Assembly (NCBI GenBank): GCA_947487155.1
Contig: CANKVS010000035.1
Span: forward strand, 1 to 41,444
Direction: 5' to 3'
DNA length: 41,444 nt
Origin: an uncultured Flaviramulus sp.
GTDB taxonomy: Bacteria > Bacteroidota > Bacteroidia > Flavobacteriales > Flavobacteriaceae
Below, in pieces: positions 1 to 8,434 of this stretch. Numbering within the stretch: position 1 is the stretch's first letter; each line of letters starts with the position of its first letter. A program made the translations under genes and the position numbers. The notes under the pieces are model-generated. The model ran no database searches, was not told where the DNA came from, and saw only the letters and a program-made list of their open reading frames with translations.

Positions 1-133
1 AGTTCTGCTTAGAACTCTTCCGAACACTTATGTTTTTTAAACCTGACAGGTCTGCACATACTATGATATTTTATTTTGATTCAACTATAAGTGCCCTTTC
101 GACATGACAATATAAATACGATTATTAAGTCTT

Positions 134-179
134 AAAAAAAGTTCCAAGATTTAAGTAATTACTATAATCTTGGAACTTT
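134..179 (-). terminator. Rho-independent terminator of the fucP-end operon
   Basis: A perfect 14-bp inverted repeat lies at 138-151 and 166-179 (arms AAAGTTCCAAGATT and AATCTTGGAACTTT) with a 14-nt loop. On the minus strand the 3' arm runs into a T-tract (the A-run at 134-140 of the plus strand). It lies about 40 nt past the stop codon of the permease gene, so it most likely ends the whole minus-strand catabolic operon. Confidence 0.85.
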
Positions 180-221
180 AGGTTTATTCGTATCTCTCTT
201 ATTTAAAGAGATTATTGATTT

Positions 222-1562
222 TTAAACGTCATCTGTTGTACTGTCTAAACTATAAACTTTAAGAGCTCTATAGCCATATATAGCAACTACTAAAAAGCAT
301 ATAAGAGGTAAAATAAATGAGAAATTAACTTCTGGAACTCCTAATATTAAAATATTAGCATATTCAGGTCCTCCGAGATCTAATACAAGTCCTTGTAAAA
401 CTGGCATAAATGCACCTCCTACTATTGCCATTACTAAAAAAGCTGAAGCTGGTTTAGCATCATCACCTAATCGATGGAGAGCAATTCCATAGATTGTAGG
501 AAACATTAAAGACATACAAAAAGAGACTGCTACAAGACTATATAATCCCCACATGCCATGAATAAATATTGCTCCTAAACAGAAACCTATAGCTCCTATA
601 GACAATAACAATAATAATTTACCCGAATTAATAAATCTTAGTAGGTAAGTACATAAAAAACGTCCCAATAAAAAGACTCCCAAAGCTGCATAAGCATAAT
701 TTACTGCAGATCTATTATCGATTCCTAAATTTTCAGCATATTGATAAATATAGGTCCAGCACATAATTTGAGCACCCACATAAAACATTTGAGCAATCAC
801 ACCTCCTACAAATCTTTCTTTTTTGAAAATACGACGAATTGAACTCCACATATCAGAAGCATCTTCTCCTTCTCTCTTTTCAGGCATTTTTACTACAGAA
901 ATAATAATTAACATTACAATAACAAATAAACCTAACATTACATAAGGATTTCTTATGACCAGTAAATCTGATGTTTTTACAGCAGCTTTAGCTGTTCCTG
1001 ATAACGTTTCATAAATTCCATTTCCATCAGCATCTACATTATCTGACTGTAAGGCACTTAAAATAAAAACTTGAGCTACAAGTAATCCAGATAAAGCGCC
1101 TAAAGGATTAAAAGCTTGTGCTAAATTTAAGCGTTGTGTAGCCGTTTCTTCCGCTCCCATTGCCATAATGTATGGGTTTGCTGTAGTTTCTAAAAAAGCA
1201 AGGCCAAATGTTAAAATATAGAGTGCGGCTAAAAAGAAAAAATAATTTTCCATTGCAGCAGCAGGAAAAAACAGTAAGGCTCCTAAAGCATATAATATAA
1301 GCCCAACTATAATCCCTACTTTGTAAGAATATTTTTTTACAACAAAAGCAGCAGGAAGTGCCATGGTAAAATAGCCGCCATAAAAAGCAGCTTGCACCCA
1401 TGATGCTTGTGTGTTGTTTAATTCTAAAATCTTTTTAAAAGCAGAAACCATAGGGTTGGTTATATCATTTGCAAAGCCCCACAAAGCAAACAATGAGGTT
1501 ACTAAAATAAATGGCAGTAAAACTTGTTTAGAAACTACGGGGATTTTTTGAGTGTTCTTCAT
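222..1562 (-). CDS. fucP: L-fucose:H+ symporter-like MFS permease
   Basis: The 446-residue protein is almost entirely hydrophobic segments, consistent with a 12-helix major facilitator. Its N-terminal part (LFALWGFANDITNPM, then YGGYFTMALPAA and FLETTANPY) has the signature of the FucP/GluP sugar:proton symporter family, which imports L-fucose and, in E. coli, also L-galactose and D-arabinose. It would act in the inner membrane, taking up sugar released in the periplasm by the fucosidases encoded across the divergent promoter. It is the last gene of the minus-strand operon, 20 nt after the lactonase gene and followed by a strong terminator. The family is clear. Fucose as substrate is inferred from similarity and neighbours, and a related transporter of another 6-deoxy or pentose sugar cannot be excluded. 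Confidence 0.85.
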   Translation of the reverse strand: MKNTQKIPVVSKQVLLPFILVTSLFALWGFANDITNPMVSAFKKILELNNTQASWVQAAFYGGYFTMALPAAFVVKKYSYKVGIIVGLILYALGALLFFPAAAMENYFFFLAALYILTFGLAFLETTANPYIMAMGAEETATQRLNLAQAFNPLGALSGLLVAQVFILSALQSDNVDADGNGIYETLSGTAKAAVKTSDLLVIRNPYVMLGLFVIVMLIIISVVKMPEKREGEDASDMWSSIRRIFKKERFVGGVIAQMFYVGAQIMCWTYIYQYAENLGIDNRSAVNYAYAALGVFLLGRFLCTYLLRFINSGKLLLLLSIGAIGFCLGAIFIHGMWGLYSLVAVSFCMSLMFPTIYGIALHRLGDDAKPASAFLVMAIVGGAFMPVLQGLVLDLGGPEYANILILGVPEVNFSFILPLICFLVVAIYGYRALKVYSLDSTTDDV

Positions 1563-1582
1563 ATTTAAGTGTTTTAAGGTAT

Positions 1583-2413
1583 TTAGTTATTTATAGAATA
1601 TGCATTTATTGTGTTTCCTCCCATAATTTGGCGTTGTTCTTCAGATGAAAACGCAGCAATATATTTTGTGATAATATGTTTTACTTCGTTGTATTTTGCG
1701 GCCAATAAGCAAACAGGCCAATCGGAACCAAATAAAACTCTATCTGTTCCAAAAGCATTAAATACCACATCTAAGTAAGGTACAAAATCGTTATACGTCC
1801 ATTGGTTCCAATTGGCTTCGGTAACCATTCCTGAGATTTTGCAATATACGTTTGGAAATTTTGCTAGTTCAGAAATATGCTGTTCCCAATTTTTTATTTT
1901 TCTCTCTTTAATATAAGGTTTTGCTATATGATCTAAAATGAAAACCTGATTTGGGAATTTAGAAATTAACTGTACTGCATTTGAAAGCTGATTTGGATAC
2001 ACTAAAACATCATACGAAAGGTTATATTTAGAAAGTTTAGCAATTCCGTTTTGAAAATCGTTTCTTAGCATAAAACCTTCTGGTTCAGCTTGAACAATAT
2101 GTCTAATGCCTTTTAAATCTTCAAAACTAGAAAATGACTCTAATTGGTCTTCTACAGAGACCGATAATAAGTCAACCCAACCTACAACACCTTTTATAGT
2201 ATCATGTTTTTTTGATAAATCCAGCAAAAATTTTGTCTCATCAAGTGTTTGATCTACTTGTACAGCAATACATCCATCAACGTTATTTTCTTTTAAAATA
2301 GGTTCTAAATCATTGGGCATAAAATCTTTTCTAATAGCGGTCATGCTATCATCTATCCATGCATGTCGAGAAGCATTATAATTCCAAAAATGTTGATGGC
2401 TGTCTATAATCAT
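1583..2413 (-). CDS. Amidohydrolase-2 family lactonase, L-fuconolactonase-like
   Basis: The 276-residue protein begins MIIDSHQHFWNY, the N-terminal metal-binding HxH of the amidohydrolase-2 family, and ends with LFGSDWPVC, the typical C-terminal Asp motif. Length and both motifs match cog3618-type sugar lactonases, including L-fucono-1,5-lactonase, which opens the lactone made by a sugar dehydrogenase to give L-fuconate. No signal peptide is seen, so it should act in the cytoplasm. It starts 3 nt after the sulfatase stop and is followed 20 nt later by the fucP-like gene, so translational coupling is likely. The partner sugar dehydrogenase is not in this window. D-arabinono- or L-galactonolactone are plausible alternative substrates because their ring stereochemistry resembles that of L-fuconolactone. 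Confidence 0.75.
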   Translation of the reverse strand: MIIDSHQHFWNYNASRHAWIDDSMTAIRKDFMPNDLEPILKENNVDGCIAVQVDQTLDETKFLLDLSKKHDTIKGVVGWVDLLSVSVEDQLESFSSFEDLKGIRHIVQAEPEGFMLRNDFQNGIAKLSKYNLSYDVLVYPNQLSNAVQLISKFPNQVFILDHIAKPYIKERKIKNWEQHISELAKFPNVYCKISGMVTEANWNQWTYNDFVPYLDVVFNAFGTDRVLFGSDWPVCLLAAKYNEVKHIITKYIAAFSSEEQRQIMGGNTINAYSINN

Positions 2414-2416
2414 ATT

Positions 2417-3955
2417 TTAATTATAATGCTCAGGATTTATAGTCATAAAATCACCTAACTCTTGTTGTTTTAAGACCAGTTTTTTCATTAAATCTATTTT
2501 CTTGTTTTGATAGTCTTCGTTGGAAGCTAAATTATTCATTTCCAAAGGATCATTTTCTATATCAAACAATTGCACTTTTTTAATATGTGGGTACAGAATT
2601 AACTTGTATTGATCTGATCGAATCATACGTTGAAAATCTTTATAGGTGCCAAAAATATAATTTTCACCTCCATCAGAATTTCCGTTAAGTAACCCATTAA
2701 TACTTTTAAAATCTACAGTCTCTGGGGTTTGTATATTTGCAATATCACAGGTAGTAGCAAACATGCTTTGAAGGTATACCTTATTTTTTATGATACGCCC
2801 TTTATCCAGATTAGGGCCTTTAATTATTAAAGGCATTCTAACACTATGATCGTATTGATTTTGTTTCCCCATTAACCCGTGTTGACCAACAGCTAAACCA
2901 TGATCTGATGAGAGAATAATATAGGTGTTGTCTGATTTTCCGCTAGCTTCTAATGCTTTCAATATTCTGCCTAATTCCCTATCGAAATGCGAAATTATTG
3001 CATAATATTCACTTCTATGTAATTGAACCGCTTCTTTTGTTCGTGGAAATGGTGCTAGTCTTTCGTCTCTTACTGTATAGTCTCCTTGGTCAAAAGGGTG
3101 TTTTTCTAAATAATTTTCAGGTATCTTAATAGATGAAACAGGGTATTTGTCAACAAACTCTTTTGGCGATTGTCTAGGGTCGTGTGGCGCATTAAAAGCG
3201 ACATACATAAAAAAGGGCTTATCTAAATTTTTAGCATCTTTTACAAGATAATTAATAGCTCTATCGGCATATAATTCTGTAGTGTGTTCTTGAGCTATAT
3301 AAGATTCGCCTATTTTTTTCTCCCTTTTTTCATTATAAATAAGATCGTGAACCTTAGGAGACCAATGTCCTGTAAATGAAACATCCCAAGGTTTCCATTC
3401 GGCATCTTTACTACTGCGATTATATCCTGGTTTGCTTGATCCATTTTTGTCGATGGTTTCATACATACCTATACCCACAGCTTCTGCTTTATCAAAATTT
3501 TTAAGCAAAGCATAATCAGAATTATGCCATTTACCTGTAAAATAGGTTTCGTAGCCGTTTTTTGAAAAGGTTTCTTGCCATAACGGAACTTCGGTTGGCG
3601 TGTCTGAACCTTTGTACTGACTCCATCCAAGCTGATAACTATTATTCTTTTGGGCATTAAAAACAGTTTGCCCTGTCATTAACATAGTTCTGCTCGCAAC
3701 ACAAACAGCTGCAGACCATGAACCTTGGTTGAAACAATGTGTGAATGTAACTCCTTCACTAGACAATTTATCTATATTAGGTGTTTCAATTTCATCATTG
3801 TTTAAAGCCCTAATAGATTCATATGTTTGATCATCGGTTAAAATAAAAAGGAAATTGGGCTTTGTGTTCTCAGAATTTTCAACATTAGGTTTTTGAGTAT
3901 TCATTTTGCAACTAAAAAGCAAAATGAGTAAAAGTATTGGTACAATTTTTTTCAT
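2417..3955 (-). CDS. Type I (S1 family) sulfatase, lipoprotein
   Basis: The 512-residue protein starts with a lipoprotein signal (hydrophobic stretch, then LLFSC, Cys16). It then shows the alkaline-phosphatase-fold sulfatase core: NFLFILTDDQ at about residue 34 for metal binding, and the formylglycine motif CVASR with modifiable Cys85, followed by TMLMTGQ. A GKWHN motif follows, and LSSDHGLAVGQHGLMGK is near residue 350. Such enzymes remove sulfate esters from carbohydrates and need a maturase (anSME), which is not in this window. The lipid anchor puts it in the cell envelope, unlike its cytoplasmic operon partners. Its place between the sugar-acid genes and the lactonase gene implies that the polysaccharide supplying the sugar is sulfated. 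I cannot assign the S1 subfamily or the sulfate position it attacks. Confidence 0.88.
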   Translation of the reverse strand: MKKIVPILLLILLFSCKMNTQKPNVENSENTKPNFLFILTDDQTYESIRALNNDEIETPNIDKLSSEGVTFTHCFNQGSWSAAVCVASRTMLMTGQTVFNAQKNNSYQLGWSQYKGSDTPTEVPLWQETFSKNGYETYFTGKWHNSDYALLKNFDKAEAVGIGMYETIDKNGSSKPGYNRSSKDAEWKPWDVSFTGHWSPKVHDLIYNEKREKKIGESYIAQEHTTELYADRAINYLVKDAKNLDKPFFMYVAFNAPHDPRQSPKEFVDKYPVSSIKIPENYLEKHPFDQGDYTVRDERLAPFPRTKEAVQLHRSEYYAIISHFDRELGRILKALEASGKSDNTYIILSSDHGLAVGQHGLMGKQNQYDHSVRMPLIIKGPNLDKGRIIKNKVYLQSMFATTCDIANIQTPETVDFKSINGLLNGNSDGGENYIFGTYKDFQRMIRSDQYKLILYPHIKKVQLFDIENDPLEMNNLASNEDYQNKKIDLMKKLVLKQQELGDFMTINPEHYN

Positions 3956-3968
3956 GATATAATATATT

Positions 3969-4339
3969 TTAATTAGAATGCGCTTTACATATTTGTTTAG
4001 AAATGCCTAACCCTTCAATACCTATTTCTATAACAACGTTTTGGTTTTAAATATTGTGACGGATATTAAACCTAACCCTAAGCTAAAAGGTGTTCCTGTA
4101 GAAATAATATCCCCTGACAATAAGGTCATAAATTGGCTAATATGACTTATTACATGTTGTATGTTAAAAATGAAATCTGAAGTAGAGTTATTTTGCATCA
4201 ATTGTCCGTTTAGTTTCAGTTATAAATTTAAGTCATTCGGATCTTTAATTTCATCCTTAGTAGCAATAAAAGAACCTACAGGAGCAAATGTATCGCAACT
4301 TTTTTCTTTTACCCATTGACCAAATCGTATTAACTTCAT
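3969..4339 (-). pseudogene. Decayed FAH-family hydrolase (2,4-diketo-3-deoxy-L-fuconate hydrolase-like), internally deleted
   Basis: Read on the minus strand from the ATG at 4339, the translation is MKLIRFG, the usual start of the family, joined directly to QWVKEKSCDTFAPVGSF, which belongs near residue 180 of intact homologues. It runs to DPNDLNL, meets an in-frame TAA, continues in frame through ISQFMTLLSGDIISTGTP, shifts frame, and ends with VIEIGIEGLGISKQICKAHSN and a stop at 3969. About 180-190 central codons are therefore missing, with at least one nonsense and one frameshift mutation in addition. The ATG overlaps the stop of the upstream dehydrogenase gene (TAATG), so the intact ancestor was a coupled operon member. 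In the L-fucose pathway such enzymes split 2,4-diketo-3-deoxy-L-fuconate into pyruvate and lactate. The family call rests on remembered homologues, not a search. Confidence 0.85.
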
Positions 4340-5889
4340 TAATCTATTTTATCTTTAGAAAGTGTTCCATCTATTAATCGCCATATACCTAAGCTATTCT
4401 CGTTTTTTAATGCTTCAGGAAGCATAAACTGATGAAAATCTTGATAGCATACAGGTCTTGCAAATCGTTTTATAGCATTGGTGCCTACCGATGTAGATTG
4501 TGGTGCCGTAGTAGATGGATATGGGCCACCGTGTACCATAGCATGACATACTTCAACCCCAGTAGGGTAGCCATTAATAATGATGCGTCCTACTTTTTCT
4601 TCTAAAATGGAGATTAAGTCATTATATGCTTTCAAGTCACTTTCGGTACCATGTACTGTTGCTGTTAAATGCCCGCTCAAATTACGAGCAATGTCTAAAA
4701 TATCATCTTTAGAACTGGCTTCTACCATAATACTTGAAGGACCAAAGTTTTCTTCAGCCAATGCTTTATGTGTATTAAAATTTTCAGCATTGGTTTTAAA
4801 AATAGAAATGCTACTACCATTTAATAAATTATCTGCTTTACCAGAGGCAACTAATTCAACATTCTCGGTATTATAAATTTTTTCTACGCCTTTAGTATAT
4901 GTCGCATGAATATTAGGAGTAAGCATGGTTGCAGGTTCAACATTTTCAGCATCATTTTTTAATTGACTGAAAAAAGCAGGACTACTTTCATTTTTTTCAA
5001 CAAAAACTAATCCTGGATTTGTACAAAACTGACCAACACCAAGAGCAATAGAATTAACAAGTCCTGTGGCTAAAGATGCTCCATTTTCTTTTGCTTTTTC
5101 TGGTAAAATAAAAACAGGGTTTGTACTACCCATTTCTGCAAATACAGGAATAGGTTCTGGTCTAGAGTTTGCAATATCAAATAATGCTTTTCCGCCCCCA
5201 AACGATCCTGTAAATCCTACGGCTTTTATTCCTGGATGTTTTACCAAAGTTTCGCCTACCAAATTGGTGTTACCTTGAATTAATGTAAACGTATTTTTTG
5301 GCATATTACAAACAGTAATGGCTTTTGCAATGGCATTGGCAACCATTTCTGACGTTCCTGGGTGTGCAGGATGTCCTTTTACAACTACTGGACAACCAGC
5401 GGCTAATGCTGAGGCTGTATCACCTCCAGCCACCGAAAAAGCTAACGGAAAATTACTAGCTCCAAATACAGCAACGGGACCAAGTGGTGTAAGCATATGC
5501 CTAATGTCTGATTTAGGAAATGGCTGCCTGTTTGGATCTGCTTTATCTATACGAGCATCTACCCACGATCCTTCTTTAACAACCGAAGCAAATAATTTTA
5601 ATTGCCCCATTGTTCGTCCTCTTTCGCCTTGTAATCTTCCTAATGGTAATCCACTTTCTAGATGCGTTCTTTCTAACAACGCATCGCCTAAGTTTAAAAT
5701 TTCTTCTGCAATTTGATTAAGAAAATTGGCAATACTTGCTGCATCCTTTTTTTTGTATTCATTAAAGGCTTTTGTGGCGTTATTTACAACATTATTAATA
5801 TCTTCAATTGAAGTGTTTGAGTAGACATTTTCTAATGCTTCGCCAGTTTTAGGGTTGATGGCGTGGAATATATTTTCTTGTGTTTTCAA
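4339..5889 (-). CDS. NAD(P)-dependent aldehyde dehydrogenase, alpha-ketoglutarate semialdehyde dehydrogenase-like
   Basis: The 516-residue cytoplasmic protein has the aldehyde dehydrogenase fold motifs: GASNFPLAFSVAGGD in the cofactor region, VGFTGSFGGGKAL, catalytic Glu252 in FAEMGSTNP and nucleophile Cys289 in GQFCTNPG. GQFCTNPG, a length above 500 residues and a C-terminus rich in HGGPYPSTT are typical of the KGSADH group that oxidises 2,5-dioxopentanoate to alpha-ketoglutarate. That reaction closes oxidative pentose and hexarate pathways. The gene starts 5 nt after the KdaD-like gene, whose expected product is its substrate, and its stop overlaps the start of the decayed FAH gene. Family assignment is firm. 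The exact aldehyde is inferred from gene order; lactaldehyde is a less likely option. Confidence 0.82.
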   Translation of the reverse strand: MKTQENIFHAINPKTGEALENVYSNTSIEDINNVVNNATKAFNEYKKKDAASIANFLNQIAEEILNLGDALLERTHLESGLPLGRLQGERGRTMGQLKLFASVVKEGSWVDARIDKADPNRQPFPKSDIRHMLTPLGPVAVFGASNFPLAFSVAGGDTASALAAGCPVVVKGHPAHPGTSEMVANAIAKAITVCNMPKNTFTLIQGNTNLVGETLVKHPGIKAVGFTGSFGGGKALFDIANSRPEPIPVFAEMGSTNPVFILPEKAKENGASLATGLVNSIALGVGQFCTNPGLVFVEKNESSPAFFSQLKNDAENVEPATMLTPNIHATYTKGVEKIYNTENVELVASGKADNLLNGSSISIFKTNAENFNTHKALAEENFGPSSIMVEASSKDDILDIARNLSGHLTATVHGTESDLKAYNDLISILEEKVGRIIINGYPTGVEVCHAMVHGGPYPSTTAPQSTSVGTNAIKRFARPVCYQDFHQFMLPEALKNENSLGIWRLIDGTLSKDKID

Positions 5890-5894
5890 AATAA

Positions 5895-6740
5895 TTAATT
5901 TTTGTTTTTTGTTGAAACATAATTTACTAATGTGCCTATGGGTGCAATAGTAATGGTTATTTTATCATTTGTTTGTAAAGTAAAATCATCTGATGGTACT
6001 AAACAAGTTCCTGTCATTAAAAATACACCATTGGGGAAATCACATGCTCTAAATAAGTAATCTACTAATTCAGTGTGTTTTCTTTTCATCATTTTAATGG
6101 CTATTTTATCTTTATATTTAATGTTTCCATCTCTAGAAATTTCAATTTCAATTTCTGTTTCGGGAGATAATGGCTGTTCTGTTACATATATGCAAGGACC
6201 TAATGCTGCACAGCGTTCAAAAACTTTAGCTTGTGGTAAATATAAAGGATTTTCGCCTTCAATACTTCTAGAACTTACATCGTTACCAATGGTGTACCCT
6301 TGAATTTCCCCTTGCGAATTAATTAATAAGGTTAATTCGGGTTCTGGAACGTCCCAAGTAGAATCTGTTCTAATATTAATAAAATCGTTATGCCCAACGG
6401 TACGTTGTGCTGTAGCTTTAAAAAATAATTCTGGTCGATCTGCATCATATACTTTATCATAAAACACATCGCCTCCAGAAGCTTTAGCTTCATCCATTCG
6501 AGCTTCTTTACTTCTAAGGTATGTAACACCTGCAGCCCAAATTTCTTGATTAGCCATAGGCGGATCTACTGTTTCTAAAATAGCATTTTCATTAACTTTT
6601 TTTGCATTTACTAGTTCAGCTTTAATAGCGCTATAAAGATTTGATCTATTAATAAAAGCATCCCAATTGTGTATTGGTAATTCGTAGAAAACGCTTTCAT
6701 GTTCAATTATTGCTGTATTCTTTATTTTATAAACTTTCAT
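5895..6740 (-). CDS. FAH-family enzyme, 2-keto-3-deoxy-D-arabinonate dehydratase-like
   Basis: The 281-residue protein has the C-terminal FAH-fold core: AAGVTYLRSKEAR near residue 69, the metal-ligand motif E133-P-E135 in DVPEPELTLLIN, Asp154 in IGNDVSSRSIEGENP, and a late MTGTCLVPSDDFTL segment replacing the STGTP of the hydrolases. This pattern fits the KdaD group, which dehydrates 2-keto-3-deoxy-D-arabinonate (or the xylonate epimer) to 2,5-dioxopentanoate in the cytoplasm. It lies between the sugar-acid dehydratase gene (29-nt gap) and the semialdehyde dehydrogenase gene (5-nt gap), the order expected for a three-step route from aldonate to alpha-ketoglutarate. It differs clearly in sequence from the FAH remnant downstream, so the two are old paralogues rather than a recent duplication. 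Substrate stereochemistry cannot be read from sequence. Confidence 0.75.
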   Translation of the reverse strand: MKVYKIKNTAIIEHESVFYELPIHNWDAFINRSNLYSAIKAELVNAKKVNENAILETVDPPMANQEIWAAGVTYLRSKEARMDEAKASGGDVFYDKVYDADRPELFFKATAQRTVGHNDFINIRTDSTWDVPEPELTLLINSQGEIQGYTIGNDVSSRSIEGENPLYLPQAKVFERCAALGPCIYVTEQPLSPETEIEIEISRDGNIKYKDKIAIKMMKRKHTELVDYLFRACDFPNGVFLMTGTCLVPSDDFTLQTNDKITITIAPIGTLVNYVSTKNKN

Positions 6741-6769
6741 TCGTTTAATTTTATATTAACTTGTGGTGT

Positions 6770-8434
6770 TTAAAGAGAAATACCTCGTTTCCAGGGAATA
6801 AAATCGTCTTGCCCCAATAGTCTTGCCTTTGGTTTTAATTCGCCACTAGCTACCTTAATTATGTATTCGAGCAATGCTTTGCCTTTATCTTCAATGGTGC
6901 TAACACCTTCTATTATTTCTCCTGTATTAAAATCTATTATGTCGTTCATTTTAAGGTATAAACTTGTATTTGATGACACTTTTATTACAGGAGCAATGGG
7001 GTTGCCCGTAGGCGTACCTAAACCTGTTGTAAACAAAATAATATTTGTTCCAGAACCCGCTAAACCTGTTGTAGATTCTACATCATTGCCAGGTGTACAT
7101 AATAAATTTAATCCAGATTTTGTAACCTGTTCTGTATAATCTAGCACATCTTGTATAGGCGATGTGCCTCCTTTTTTTGCTGCTCCAGCAGATTTTATGG
7201 CATCTGTTATCAACCCATCTTTTATATTTCCTGGTGATGGATTAGCATAAAATCCTGACCCAACAGATTCTGCTTTTGCGTTGTAGGTAGCCATTAAATG
7301 AGAAAATTTTTGAGCAATTTCTTTATTTTCACATCTATTGATTAGTTCTTGCTCTACACCATTTAACTCAGGGAATTCAGATAGAACCGTTGTGCCTCCT
7401 AAGCCTACAGTTAAATCTGAAACATAGCCTAATGTTGGGTTTGCAGATATTCCTGAAAATCCATCAGAACCACCACATTCTAAACCAATAACTAATTTAC
7501 TTAATGGTGCTGGTTTTCGTTCAATTTTATTAGCTTCAATTAAACCTACAAAGGTGCTTTTAACAGCATTTGCTATTAATTCTTTTTCAGAATTGGTTTC
7601 TTGCTGCTCAAAAATATATAGCGGTTTATTAAAATTGGGCGATTGTTGTTTTAATGCCTTTTTTAATATAGAAGCTTGCGAATGTTGGCATCCTAAACTT
7701 AAAATAGTTGCACCAGCTACGTTAGCATTATTAATATATCCTGCTAACAAGTTGCATAAAGTAACGGCATCAGAAAGAGAACATCCACACCCTCCATCGT
7801 GCGTTAAGAATTTTATGCCATCTACATTTGGAAATAAGGCGTTTTTTATTGAATCTTCACTTTCTACTGTAATATCTTCTTTTAAAATGGTAGTTGTGTC
7901 TGCTCCAGACTTATAAGATTTTATAAGTTTTGCAACATCTAATTCTAAATGCTTTTTTTGTCCAAAGCCCAATTCATTTACCAAAGCTTGTTTTATAACT
8001 TCAACATTTCTGTTTTCACAAAAAACTAAAGGAATAACCAACCAATTGTTTTCGGTACCTACTTTACCATCTTCTCTGTGATACCCTTGAAACGTTTTAG
8101 ATGAAAATTCCGAAATATCAGGAGTGTGCCATTTCTTTTTTTGTTCAGTTTCATTTACAGCATAATTTTCAGTGGAATGTTCAAGATTTACAGTGCTTAT
8201 TAATTCTCCTTTTAGAATGTCTCTTGTTGCTTTTCCTACTAAAACACCATACATATATACATTTTGACCAATGTAAATATGTTCTATAGAAAATTTATGT
8301 TTAGCCCGAACATCATTAATAATTTCAAATTCATCATTTTCAACAGATATGAGTGTTCCCTTATTTAAGTCTTGTAAAGCGACTAACACATTATCTTTTG
8401 GGTGTATTCTAAGGATCTTATTTTTTATTTTCAT
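6770..8434 (-). CDS. UxaA-family sugar-acid dehydratase (altronate dehydratase-like)
   Basis: The 554-residue protein has an N-terminal SAF-type domain (about residues 1-100) and a long UxaA/GarD catalytic region beginning GYHREDGKVGTENNW. THDGGCGCS, LGCQHSQ, GLECGGSDGFSG, and GTPTGNPIAPVIK near the end match altronate/galactarate dehydratases, which use a divalent iron to dehydrate an aldonate or aldarate to a 2-keto-3-deoxy acid. Full family length with the SAF domain fused suggests an intact enzyme. It is the first gene of the minus-strand operon, with about 500 nt of divergent promoter region upstream. With the KdaD-like and semialdehyde dehydrogenase genes behind it, a pentonate such as D-arabinonate is a more coherent substrate than altronate, but this is inference. 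L-fuconate is another possibility. Confidence 0.8.
   Translation of the reverse strand: MKIKNKILRIHPKDNVLVALQDLNKGTLISVENDEFEIINDVRAKHKFSIEHIYIGQNVYMYGVLVGKATRDILKGELISTVNLEHSTENYAVNETEQKKKWHTPDISEFSSKTFQGYHREDGKVGTENNWLVIPLVFCENRNVEVIKQALVNELGFGQKKHLELDVAKLIKSYKSGADTTTILKEDITVESEDSIKNALFPNVDGIKFLTHDGGCGCSLSDAVTLCNLLAGYINNANVAGATILSLGCQHSQASILKKALKQQSPNFNKPLYIFEQQETNSEKELIANAVKSTFVGLIEANKIERKPAPLSKLVIGLECGGSDGFSGISANPTLGYVSDLTVGLGGTTVLSEFPELNGVEQELINRCENKEIAQKFSHLMATYNAKAESVGSGFYANPSPGNIKDGLITDAIKSAGAAKKGGTSPIQDVLDYTEQVTKSGLNLLCTPGNDVESTTGLAGSGTNIILFTTGLGTPTGNPIAPVIKVSSNTSLYLKMNDIIDFNTGEIIEGVSTIEDKGKALLEYIIKVASGELKPKARLLGQDDFIPWKRGISL

Noticed and set aside
1..60. Small inverted repeats AGTTCT/AGAACT and ACCTG/CAGGT at the left edge
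   Set aside because: The arms are only 5-6 bp, and the region is cut by the window edge, so no feature can be supported.
1108..1401. Minus-strand 97-codon frame inside the fucP-like gene
   Set aside because: It is out of frame with the permease, Cys/Phe/Ser-rich and domain-free, so a shadow of the real gene.
5066..5716. Open frames on the plus strand inside the aldehyde dehydrogenase gene
   Set aside because: They are complementary-strand shadows; the minus-strand frame has all catalytic motifs of the family, and the plus-strand frames have no recognisable domain.
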